From: Tatlockia sp.
Lineage (GTDB): Bacteria; Cyanobacteriota; Cyanobacteriia; Cyanobacteriales; Chroococcidiopsidaceae
Direction: 5' to 3'
DNA length: 6,294 nt
Assembly (NCBI GenBank): GCA_013698215.1
Contig: JACCVJ010000661.1
Location: 1 to 6,294, forward strand
The position numbers and the translations under genes are program-made. Shown piece by piece: positions 1 through 6,182 of the stretch (the first letter of the stretch is position 1; every line of letters begins with the position of its first letter). Below the pieces are notes generated by a model. It was not told the origin of the DNA, ran no database searches, and saw only the letters and a program-made list of their open reading frames with translations.

Positions 1-1332
1 TAACTGGTGGCTTAGGTTTAGCACTATTGCAGCTAGATTTTGTACCAAGACTTCCATCGGTGGCAGTCTTTTTGTCGTGGCAATGTCGATGGAGTAGTTG
101 CCAGTTATTGTAGGCGTTCTTTCCACCCAAGGATGTAGGAACTATGTGGTCAACTTCTGTCGAGTCTCCATCTTTGAAGTAGTTATCACAGTGGACGCAT
201 TTCCCTTTTTGCCGTTTAAGCAGCGTGGCTACTCTTGTAGACACTTGGGGATGATTACCCATTCTTGTACTCCAGTAAATCAAATCACCGTCATAGGGGG
301 AAGCTGCCCCTTTTACTTTTACATAGCGTTTTATTTCGGTGGAGCTATGCTGTATTAGCCTTAGAGGATTAGTACCCTCCCTAGTTGCGAACACCCAGTT
401 ATTGCTTTCTACAGTTTTAAAGTATTTGCGACTTATCCACCCTCTGTTTTTGTTTCTATGACGATGACGACCCCATTTAAGCAGCTTAAAAACAACTAAA
501 TGCCATAGCCTTTCAAATACTTTCTGGCTAACGACAGTGGAGAAGTAATTGCACCAACCCCGTATAATAGGGTTAAGTTTACTAATTAGGGTCGCTTGGT
601 CTAACCCGCGCGACTTATTTATTACTTCTGACACTTTTCTATAGTGTCTTTTCTGGCTTTCTTTATTGGGGGTGATAATAGTCTTAAACCCTAGTAATCC
701 ACCTCTATGACTCCCTGAGTTGTATTTTCCTACAGGAAATTGTCTGACGTTAAACCCTAGAAAGTTAAACCCCGGTTCAACGCTATCTAATTTGTTCAGG
801 GTGTGAGAAAGTTCCGTCTTACTAGGTTTTAATTCTAATCCAATGCCACTTAACCACTTCTCTATCTCCGTTTTACACAGTTTTATGACTTTGAGATTCT
901 CATGAAGAATGACAAAATCATCTGCGTATCTAATAAGTGAAATCGACTTTAGCTTATCTCTAACACTCAATTGGGTGTTATCAGGTCGCTTGATATCGAA
1001 TTTTGGGGCTAGACCCATAATCAATTCCTCCATTCCATGTAAGGCAACATTTGCAAGTAGAGGTGATAAAACCCCGCCTTGTGGTGTACCTTCATTGGTT
1101 GGGAACAGCTTGTTTCCGTCCATAACACCAGCTTTTAGCCAAGCTCGGATTTGTTTCCGTAGGGTTGGATAGGTATTTAGTTTTTGGAGAAGTACATTGT
1201 GATTAATACGGTCAAAGCATTTACTGATGTCGGCATCCAACACATATTTGGATTTTTGTTTTACCGCAGCGAATATTGCTCCAATCGCATCGTGGCATGA
1301 ACGCCCTGGTCTGAACCCATAGGAATTTGGTT
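1..1332 (-). CDS. RT-C: group II intron reverse transcriptase/maturase with HNH domain, C-terminal 444 codons, open at window edge
   Basis: This is the C-terminal part of an intron-encoded reverse transcriptase, which assists splicing and copies the intron into new DNA sites. It starts with AA at 1332-1331, which completes a GAA codon with G at 6168 if intron A is spliced out. I translated it codon by codon to the left edge and found no stop or frameshift. Counting that Glu as residue 1, it shows PNSYGFRPGRS (2-12), the first catalytic Asp in VLDADISKCFD (31-41), EGTPQGGVLSPLLAN (81-95), RYADDF (135-140; Y codon at 928), FNFLGFNV (189-196), the maturase-X segment LNPIIRGWCNYF (253-264), and an HNH nuclease domain from CVHC (379-382) through EVDHIVP (393-399) to LLHRHCHDKKT (413-423). 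Its N-terminal half (RVT_N and RT0-RT1) is not in the window, and no stop is reached before base 1. It is quite different from RT-A and RT-B, so it belongs to another intron lineage. Identification is secure; whether it is still expressed is unknown. Confidence 0.93.
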
Positions 1333-1376
1333 GTTCGGGTAGGAAGGAGGTGTCACCACCTCCGAAACCCCCCTAA
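1333..1376 (-). ncRNA. Domain VI and branch point of intron A
   Basis: The stem GGAGGTG / CACCTCC closes a GTGA loop. Below it, a GGGGGG run faces CCTACCC so that one A is left bulged at 1340, eight bases from the 3' end. That is where the branch-point adenosine of group II introns is expected. The element ends GAAC, in line with the AY rule. Confidence 0.85.
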
Positions 1377-1410
1377 GAACGTAGCGTGACAGTTTCCCAT
1401 CACTACGCTC
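1377..1410 (-). ncRNA. Domain V catalytic hairpin of intron A
   Basis: This is a canonical 34-base domain V: GAGCGTAGTG on the 5' arm with the AGC catalytic triad, a GAAA tetraloop inside GGGAAACT, and CACGCTACGTTC on the 3' arm. The outer arms pair as GAGCGTAG with CTACGTTC, allowing one G-U pair. It lies 11 bases after the RT-A stop and directly before domain VI. It forms the active centre for both splicing steps. Confidence 0.93.
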
Positions 1411-1421
1411 AAGTCTCACTT

Positions 1422-2254
1422 CTAGCTCTTTTTCTTGGATTTTGAATGTTCCTGTTTATGGCATATAGAGTGCAGATGGATGAGGTTGTGGGTGTCATCC
1501 CTACCCCCATCTTTCACAGGAACTATGTGGTGGATTTCCAAATTTTCCCCGTTAAGTAAAGGTTCTCCGCAGATTGGACATGTCCAGTCTTGGTCTTGGG
1601 CGATGATATAGTATTTACTACCTTTTGACCATCTGATTTTACCCATTCGTTTGTTTCGGTTCACCCAATACTCACGTAGGTCGGGATTATCTGGTGAGGC
1701 TTTTCCCTTTACCTTGATGTGCCGTACAATTGGCGTTGAAGCAACTCCGTATAGCTTTAACCAAACGGGGTTGTCGCGTCGGTCTTTACTTTTGTGGGCA
1801 AAGACCCATTTCCTTGTACCAATTTGGGGAAAGTACTTGTCCTTTATCCATTTTGTAGATTTGCGAGGGTGTCTTCGTTTAGCCCAACGCCAGAGGTATT
1901 GCCAGACACGGTGGTCTACGTATTTGAAGATTTCCTTGCTGACTCCACCTCGATAATAATTAGCGAATCCTCGGAGAATGGGGTTCAGGTGGTAGATGAT
2001 TTGTTCCTGTTTTGCGCCATTTAGGGATTTGACCAATTCACCGATTCTCTTGCAGAATGCAAGTACCTTTGATTTGGCAGGCTTAAATAAAGCCTTACCT
2101 TTATATGTACGCAGATTGAATCCCAGGAAGTCAAAGCCATCTTCAGTGTGAACTATTCGTGTTTTCTCCGCGCTTAATTCTAAGTTGCGCTCTTTTAGCC
2201 ATGTCTCGATTACCTTTTTCGCCTCCAGGATATATTCCTTGGAGTGTGCTGTGA
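1422..2254 (-). CDS. RT-A, exon 2 (rest of codon 310 to residue 586): RT thumb, maturase-X and HNH domains
   Basis: This is the C-terminal half of the intron A protein, in phase with exon 1 across intron B: 833 bases, meaning two bases to finish codon 310, 276 codons and TAG at 1424-1422. It reads VTAHSKEYILEAKKVIETW right after YADDFI, then LELSAEKT (334-341), FDFLGFNLRTY (350-360), the maturase-X region LNPILRGFANYYRGGVSKEIF (about 399-419) and RRHPRKSTKWIKDKYF, and ends with an HNH endonuclease: CPIC (535-538), EIHHIVP (549-555), HNLIHLHSICH (565-575). The stop is 11 bases before domain V. The HNH domain is expected to cut the second DNA strand to prime reverse transcription, and domain X to hold the intron RNA for splicing. 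An internal TTG at 2036 lets a 204-residue C-terminal frame be read alone, but that is an artefact of the split gene. The combined length of 586 is normal for the family. Confidence 0.94.
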
Positions 2255-2295
2255 GTCGGGTAGGGCAGGGGCATTGCTGCCCTTTTCCCCCCTAG
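2255..2295 (-). ncRNA. Domain VI and branch point of intron B
   Basis: The GGGCA / TGCCC stem carries a GCAA loop, preceded by a GGGGGG run and followed by CTGCCCTACCCGAC. The likely branch-point A is at 2261, seven bases from the intron end at 2255. The distal sequence differs from intron A, but the basal GGGGGG and TACCCGA(A)C parts are shared. Confidence 0.8.
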
Positions 2296-2329
2296 AAACC
2301 GGACTTACAAGTTTCCAAGTATCCGGCTT
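2296..2329 (-). ncRNA. Domain V catalytic hairpin of intron B, overlapping the end of the RT-B gene
   Basis: A 34-base hairpin starts AAGCCGG (AGC triad), has a GAAA tetraloop in TTGGAAACTTG, and closes with CCGGTTT. The outer stem pairs AAGCCGG with CCGGTTT, including one G-U pair. The last codons of RT-B (S-R-I-L-G-N-L, stop TAA at 2307-2305) are read through its 5' arm, loop and part of its 3' arm, so the same bases are under both coding and ribozyme constraint. Confidence 0.9.
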
Positions 2330-4002
2330 GAGCAATCTACCAGGCTATTTTTCCCATGAATTTGCTGGTGGCAATATAGGTGGAGTAGACGAAGGTTGTT
2401 GTAAGTGTCCTTACCTCCTTCTTTTTTGGGTTTGACATGATGTAGATGTAGCTCCTCCCCGTTGTATAGGGATTCTCCACATCTAAGGCATTGATGGTCT
2501 TGCACTTTGGCGATTTTTTGTCGGGATTTATTTCTTAGGTCTTTCACCTTCTTTTTCTCCCGTTCTCTCCAGTAATCCCTTAAATCGGGGTTATCGGGAG
2601 AGAATATGCCTTTAACCAGGGTGTGTCGCTCAATGTCGAACCAACTGAATTTCAGTATGTGTGTCCCCTGGTTTTTGTCACCGAATACCCATTTATCACG
2701 GCGGTGGAGATTGAGGCTACCGAAATAGCGTTTTTGTCTCCACTTCCAACCCTTTTTTGGGTGCATTCTCTTAGTGTGTCGTTTGGCTCTGATAAACATC
2801 CACTGGTCTAAACCAGAGAAGATTTCTTTAGAGACTCCAGTACGGAAGTAGTTAGCCCAGCCTCGAATTACTGAGTTCAGTTTTCTGAGTAGTTCTAACA
2901 ACCTGAATCTGGTAGGAGACAACCAAATCTCCCTAAGTTTTGCCCGTACTTTCTGCACTGACTTGGTGCTAGGCTTTGTGAGTAATTTCCATCCTGTAGC
3001 AGTGTTGGAGTCTCGATAGTGCCTAATATGAAAGCCAAGGAAGTCGAAGCCAACAGTCAGATGTTTTATGCTAGTTTTTTCAGGAGAAATTTTAAGTCCC
3101 CTTTGTGCCAGCCATCCTGCGATTACTTCTATGCACTGGAGTGCATCTTCTTTAGTTTCACAAAATACGCAAAAATCGTCGGCGTACCGAACGACTATGC
3201 GCTTGCCGATGGATTGTCCTCGGTAATCATATTTGATTCCTAGAGCTTCTTCCATTCCGTGCAGTGCAATATTAGCCAAGAGGGGGCTGACGATGCCGCC
3301 TTGTGGCGTACCGTGTTCTGTTTCTTGGAAGACCCCTTTTTCCATGACTCCCGATTTCAACCACTGGTAGATCAACTTCCTTGAAGGAAAGTTGCCAATG
3401 CATTTCATTAGGTATTCATGGTCGATGTTATCGAAACAACCTTGGATATCAGCGTCTACTACCCATTTCTTTCGCTTGTTAGGGCGACATATACCATAGA
3501 TTTTCTCTATAGCATCATGGGCGCTTCTGCCGGGGCGGAATCCATAACTTGACCCTTCAAACTGGGCTTCCCAGCATGGCTCCAAGGCATTCTTAACGAT
3601 TGCTTGAAGACATCTGTCTATAATGCTAGGGATTCCAAGAGGGCGTTTCTTACCGTTCGGCTTAGGAATTTCGACCCGCCTTGATGGTAGTGGCTTCCAG
3701 GGAATAAATTTTCCCAGGGTATCCACTAATACACCTCTCGCTTCTGGAGTCAGTACCAGAAGTTTGTCTACTCCGGGAGTGTGTTTGCCAGAGTTTTGTT
3801 GTGTTACTCTCCTCACTGCTAGCAGAGTATTCGAGTAACACTTCATTATTAGCTTTTGAAGACTACGAACTTTTTTCCAGTTTTGCTCACGGGTAGCTCT
3901 GAAGATTCTCTGTCTCAGATTTCTCACTACACGGTTGGAGTAGCGCCAATTGACGCGGTTCCAGTTGGTAGTTTCCTTGGTTACGTTTACAGTTGCCTGC
4001 AT
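2305..4002 (-). CDS. RT-B: group II intron B reverse transcriptase/maturase with HNH domain, full length (565 aa)
   Basis: This is the intact multidomain protein encoded by intron B. Domains in order: RVT_N (about 12-80, TNWNRVNWRYSNRVV to TPGVDK), KKRPLGIPSIIDR (118-130), SYGFRPGRSAHDA (152-164), first catalytic Asp in VVDADIQGCFDN (181-192), HGTPQGGIVSPLLAN (230-244), RYADDF (272-277), FDFLGFHI (319-326), maturase-X LNSVIRGWANYF (375-386) to MHPKKGWKWRQKRYF (413-427), and an HNH domain with CLRC (505-508), HLHHVKP (519-525) and LLHLYCHQQIH (539-549). The ATG at 4002 has a good ribosome site, AAAGGA, 9 bases upstream. RT-A and RT-B look similar throughout (about half of residues by eye in RVT_N), so they are sister families. 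Oddly, the last 8 codons and the stop lie inside ribozyme domain V. It presumably serves as the maturase that frees RT-A from intron B. Confidence 0.97.
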   Translation of the reverse strand: MQATVNVTKETTNWNRVNWRYSNRVVRNLRQRIFRATREQNWKKVRSLQKLIMKCYSNTLLAVRRVTQQNSGKHTPGVDKLLVLTPEARGVLVDTLGKFIPWKPLPSRRVEIPKPNGKKRPLGIPSIIDRCLQAIVKNALEPCWEAQFEGSSYGFRPGRSAHDAIEKIYGICRPNKRKKWVVDADIQGCFDNIDHEYLMKCIGNFPSRKLIYQWLKSGVMEKGVFQETEHGTPQGGIVSPLLANIALHGMEEALGIKYDYRGQSIGKRIVVRYADDFCVFCETKEDALQCIEVIAGWLAQRGLKISPEKTSIKHLTVGFDFLGFHIRHYRDSNTATGWKLLTKPSTKSVQKVRAKLREIWLSPTRFRLLELLRKLNSVIRGWANYFRTGVSKEIFSGLDQWMFIRAKRHTKRMHPKKGWKWRQKRYFGSLNLHRRDKWVFGDKNQGTHILKFSWFDIERHTLVKGIFSPDNPDLRDYWREREKKKVKDLRNKSRQKIAKVQDHQCLRCGESLYNGEELHLHHVKPKKEGGKDTYNNLRLLHLYCHQQIHGKNSLVDCSSRILGNL

Positions 4003-4011
4003 CTAACTTTT

Positions 4012-4017
4012 TCCTTT
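4012..4017 (-). promoter_or_regulatory. Ribosome binding site of RT-B
   Basis: AAAGGA on the minus strand is separated by 9 bases (AAAAGTTAG) from the ATG at 4002. Its spacing and composition fit a Shine-Dalgarno site and support this start over any internal Met. RT-A has no comparably placed site. Confidence 0.7.
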
Positions 4018-4305
4018 GGTTTCGATTTCTTTACAAGTGAACTTCAGAAAGATTACCTGCTGCACGTCAGCACCCTTTCAGGTTAGGCATTTGCCCTATC
4101 CGCCAGGTTATTGTTTTCCTTTGTCTTTCGACGTGGCAGCGTTTTGCTTTTTGCAGCTTCCTTATCCCGCTAGGGGGTTAGGGTTGCCTTGCGGCTTCCT
4201 TACTGAATGCGGATGCATTCAGACCCTATCGGGGTTACTTCGTTCCGCATGGATTGAGATCCGTTGTGGGTGGGGTTCCTTTCTTTACTCCGGGGCTAGG
4301 TGTCC

Positions 4306-4333
4306 GCACATCCATGTCATAAAGCATGAGTGC
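4306..4333 (-). ncRNA. Candidate intron B EBS1 hairpin (domain I)
   Basis: The stem GCAC-T-CATG / CATG-GAT-GTGC encloses the loop CTTTATGA. TTATGA (4322-4317) in the loop can pair with the last six exon bases TTATAG (4606-4601), with two G-U pairs. This sits at a depth in the intron similar to the EBS1 hairpin of intron A. The pairing is shorter and weaker than in intron A. Confidence 0.55.
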
Positions 4334-4600
4334 CAAGTTGCCCATTCTGCCGTATAAGTCACGTACGACAGTTCGACGTCACGAAGCTTGAAAAAGGTTC
4401 ACTATACGTTAACCCGTCCACATCTTCCCCTTGCCTCCCTTTCAAGATGTGACTACCTACTCAGGTTTGGCTTTCCCTCTAGCTGTGAAACACCAGAATT
4501 ACTCCTAATGCCCCTTCGGGTGGGGACGGCTTTGTTGGACACTTAGCCGGAGAGTTATCATATGAGTCTCTCACTCAAACCATGCGACATCGAATCGCAC

Positions 4601-5528
4601 CTATAAAATCATCAGCGTAGCGAATTATTCCCATACCTTCAGGAGTAATTCTTCCTGCTGGTTTCCCTTTACGAGGTCTGCGATAGGGTATAGCTCTTAC
4701 TGCCTCTTCTAAACCGTGAAGTCCGATGTTAGCAAGTAGCGGGCTAATAGTTCCACCTTGGGGAGTTCCTTGGATGGTTTCGTTAAACGTCCCTTTATCC
4801 ATGAAACCGGATTTTAGCCACATTTTAATGAGTTCTCGTCCTGGGATATTGCCTATAGAGTTCTCAATGTGACTGTGAGAGATGTTGTCAAAGAAACTAG
4901 ATATATCAGCGTCTAGAACCCATACATCTCCTTGCTGGCTCTTTCCACTCGCACAGATTCTTACGAGTGATTGTTCGATAGCATCAGCGCAACATCTTCC
5001 AGGACGGAATCCGTAAGAGTGTTCGCTAAAGAGTGTTTCCCATTCGGGTTCTAGAAGGTTTTTGAATACTGCTTGCATGACTCTATCTCTTACGGTGGGT
5101 ATGCCGAGAGGACGTTTCTTTCCGTTGGATTTAGGTATATATATCCTTTTTGTAGGCTTAACGATGTGAGCCGTGTGTGCCATTTCCAAGAAAAGTTTTA
5201 CGCGCTGCTGGGGTGTGTTGATTACCTCCTTGTCGACCCCAGCCGTTCGCTTTCCGGTGTTAACCTGCGTAATTTGTCTAATACAAAGCAGTAGGTTTGA
5301 TTGACTTCGTAACATTAACTTTTGTAGCCTCCGTAAACTACGCCAGTTACCAAGATTTCGGGCGCGAAAGATTCTGTAACGCAAATTCTTCACAACTTTG
5401 ATTGCTTTTCGCCAGTTAACCTGGTTCCAGTTCTCCAGCCGCTTATTCTCTCCATTTATTAAGCGATGTCGCATAATATCCAACTTGTAAGAATAATTAT
5501 GTTTTCTTGTTAGATGTCTCTTTCGCAT
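4601..5528 (-). CDS. RT-A, exon 1 (residues 1-309 plus first base of codon 310): intron A reverse transcriptase/maturase
   Basis: This is the N-terminal half of the protein encoded by intron A. It contains the RVT_N domain (about 33-100, WNQVNWRKAIKVV to TAGVDK), KKRPLGIPTVRDR (137-149), PEWETLF and SYGFRPGRCC (161-180), the first catalytic Asp in VLDADISSFFDN (204-215), QGTPQGGTISPLLAN (253-267), and RYADDF (303-308). The G at 4601 is the first base of codon 310; the other two come from 2254-2253 after intron B is removed. Without splicing, the frame reads GAIRCRMV and stops at 4575, giving a 317-residue protein without thumb, maturase or HNH regions. The ATG at 5528 is chosen because an in-frame TGA lies 11 codons upstream. 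Its Shine-Dalgarno is poor (AAGGAAAG is over 20 bases away), so the ATG at 5474 (residue 19), just before the conserved domain, is a possible alternative. Confidence 0.94.
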
Positions 5529-6167
5529 GAGACCAAGAGTACGTCTGCTTTCCTTTCGGTCACGGGCAAATTTTGAACCCGTATCCTAACGATTACAGTT
5601 AGGCGTTCGCTTCTTACCCCTTCCTACTCCCTCCATAGAGTTGTACCTTCCTTACGGTTGGTCTACTTGAGATATCGACTTTCTCAAGACTTTGTAGGGG
5701 TTTTTCTGTTGTATCGGTTGGTTTTTATGCGTTCGGTAGGTGGTGATTATTCTGCGGTGGGAGTTAGGTTCACACGTATATATGAAATTCGAGCATACAT
5801 ACCACCCACGATAGAACCCTTAATCAGCCTTATTTGGGTTCTTGAAGCATGACGCAGTTTAAACATCACTTTGCTTTTGCTCACCATTGAACGCTCCCTC
5901 TAGCTCCTATACCGCTTTTAGGCTAGTAGTATAGGCTACATTCGTCGCTTGCATATTCTGGTCAGATTGCTCCTTCCTTCTAGCGGGGCTACTGAGGGTA
6001 GTCCGGTTACGCGAGGGTAGGCGGTGTGAATCGCCTAGAGGTTTGGAATTCGCTTATTCAGCGAATCTTCAGTATGGAAGACCTCAGTCCAAAGTAGAGG
6101 TGGAATTGGCTCTCATGCCGCTCCTAGCAAGGGCTAGACTCTACAAACCGACCATTTCAGATCGCAC
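5529..6167 (-). ncRNA. Intron A 5' ribozyme region (domains I-III and start of domain IV)
   Basis: These 639 bases hold no gene. They start with the GTGCGAT splice site and contain the domain I hairpin with EBS1 (5842-5813), candidate EBS2 sequences, and several strong hairpins such as GCCTAAC / GTTAGG (near 5581-5604), probably domain II or III structure. The length before the RT start (639) is typical for group II introns. A full secondary structure was not drawn, so domain borders within this stretch are approximate. An open frame on the plus strand here is taken as chance. Confidence 0.85.
5813..5842 (-). ncRNA. Intron A EBS1 hairpin (domain I)
   Basis: The perfect 7-bp stem AGAACCC / GGGTTCT encloses a 16-base loop. 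CAAATAA (5836-5830) at the 5' side of the loop is the exact complement of TTATTTG, the last seven bases of the 5' exon (6174-6168). The terminal-loop position fits EBS1 in domain Id3. This directly supports the assigned 5' splice site. Confidence 0.8.
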
Positions 6168-6182
6168 CAAATAAATCTACCC
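6168..6182 (-). promoter_or_regulatory. IBS1 and candidate IBS2 of intron A in the 5' exon
   Basis: TTATTTG (6174-6168) pairs perfectly with EBS1 of intron A. GGGTAG (6182-6177), two bases further upstream, matches CTACCC in the intron (6001-5996, with a second copy near 6019-6014), making it a candidate IBS2. Together these mark the present 5' exon as a genuine target site for intron A rather than a random join. Confidence 0.65.

Larger units (their letters stand above)
2255..4600 (-). mobile_element. Group II intron B (inner member of the twintron), complete
   Basis: This is a complete 2346-base group II intron lying inside the RT-A gene. The 5' end is GTGCGATTCG reading down from 4600; the 3' end is the C at 2255 in CTACCCGAC. 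Domains I to III occupy 4600 to about 4020, RT-B (4002-2305) lies in domain IV and runs into domain V (2329-2296), and domain VI is 2295-2255. The boundaries are set independently by intron consensus ends and by protein coding: joining base 4601 to base 2254 turns YADDFI-G plus a stop into YADDFIVTAHSKEY, a normal RT sequence that stays in frame for 276 further codons. Intron A shares the GTGCGAT start and the CTACCCGA(A)C end, so the two introns are of related types. No damage was seen, so it looks recent and potentially active. Confidence 0.95.
4003..4600 (-). ncRNA. Intron B 5' ribozyme region (domains I-III and start of domain IV)
   Basis: These 598 bases hold no gene. They open with GTGCGATTCG and a TGCGA / TCGCA hairpin next to the splice site, and include the EBS1 hairpin at 4333-4306. 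The final bases carry the RT-B ribosome site. The length is nearly equal to that of the matching region in intron A, but the two share little extended sequence by eye, so they are not recent copies of each other. Confidence 0.85.
1333..6167 (-). mobile_element. Group II intron A (outer member of the twintron), complete, interrupted by intron B
   Basis: This is a bacterial group II retrointron, probably IIB with a chloroplast-like RT. The 5' end is GTGCGAT reading down from 6167. The 3' end is the C at 1333, the last base of CTACCCGAAC, giving the expected AY terminus. Domains I to III lie at 6167 to about 5560, the RT-A gene is looped out in domain IV (5528-1422), domain V is 1410-1377 and domain VI 1376-1333. 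The element spans 4835 bases, of which 2346 are intron B, leaving 2489 bases of intron A itself, a normal size. The 5' boundary is supported by a perfect 7-base match between the last exon bases TTATTTG (6174-6168) and CAAATAA (5836-5830) in a domain I hairpin loop. The 3' boundary is supported by the branch-site geometry and by the RT-C reading frame that begins right after it. Confidence 0.92.

Noticed and set aside
1377..1410. The GC-rich inverted repeat after RT-A as a rho-independent terminator.
   Set aside because: It matches domain V exactly (34 bases, AGC triad, GAAA loop), is followed by domain VI with a branch A, and has no U tract.
1422..5528. Reading 5528-4575 and 2036-1422 as two separate truncated RT pseudogenes.
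   Set aside because: The two parts join in frame at exact group II splice sites, and codons 2252-2037 between the intron end and the TTG at 2036 are open and RT-like. It is one gene split by intron B.
5562..5610. A tRNA-like segment on the minus strand: a CCTAAC / GTTAGG arm with GTA in its loop, followed by a GGGTTCAAA-like arm.
   Set aside because: There is no acceptor stem or D arm, the loop lacks the expected T before the anticodon position, and the place fits domain II/III hairpins of intron A.
98..5852. Many open frames of 60-113 codons on the plus strand, for example 98-358, 909-1172, 1651-1956, 4016-4357 and 5658-5852.
   Set aside because: Most lie opposite confirmed RT coding sequence and the rest opposite ribozyme domains. 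None shows a recognisable domain, and their composition (Cys, Phe and Ser rich) is typical of antisense shadows.
4474..5905. An 11-base sequence, AGCTAGAGGGA, present in both introns (4484-4474 and 5905-5895, minus strand).
   Set aside because: It lies at different depths in the two introns (about 117 and 263 bases from the 5' end) and at different distances from EBS1. It could be chance or a short tertiary-contact motif and is not strong enough to list.
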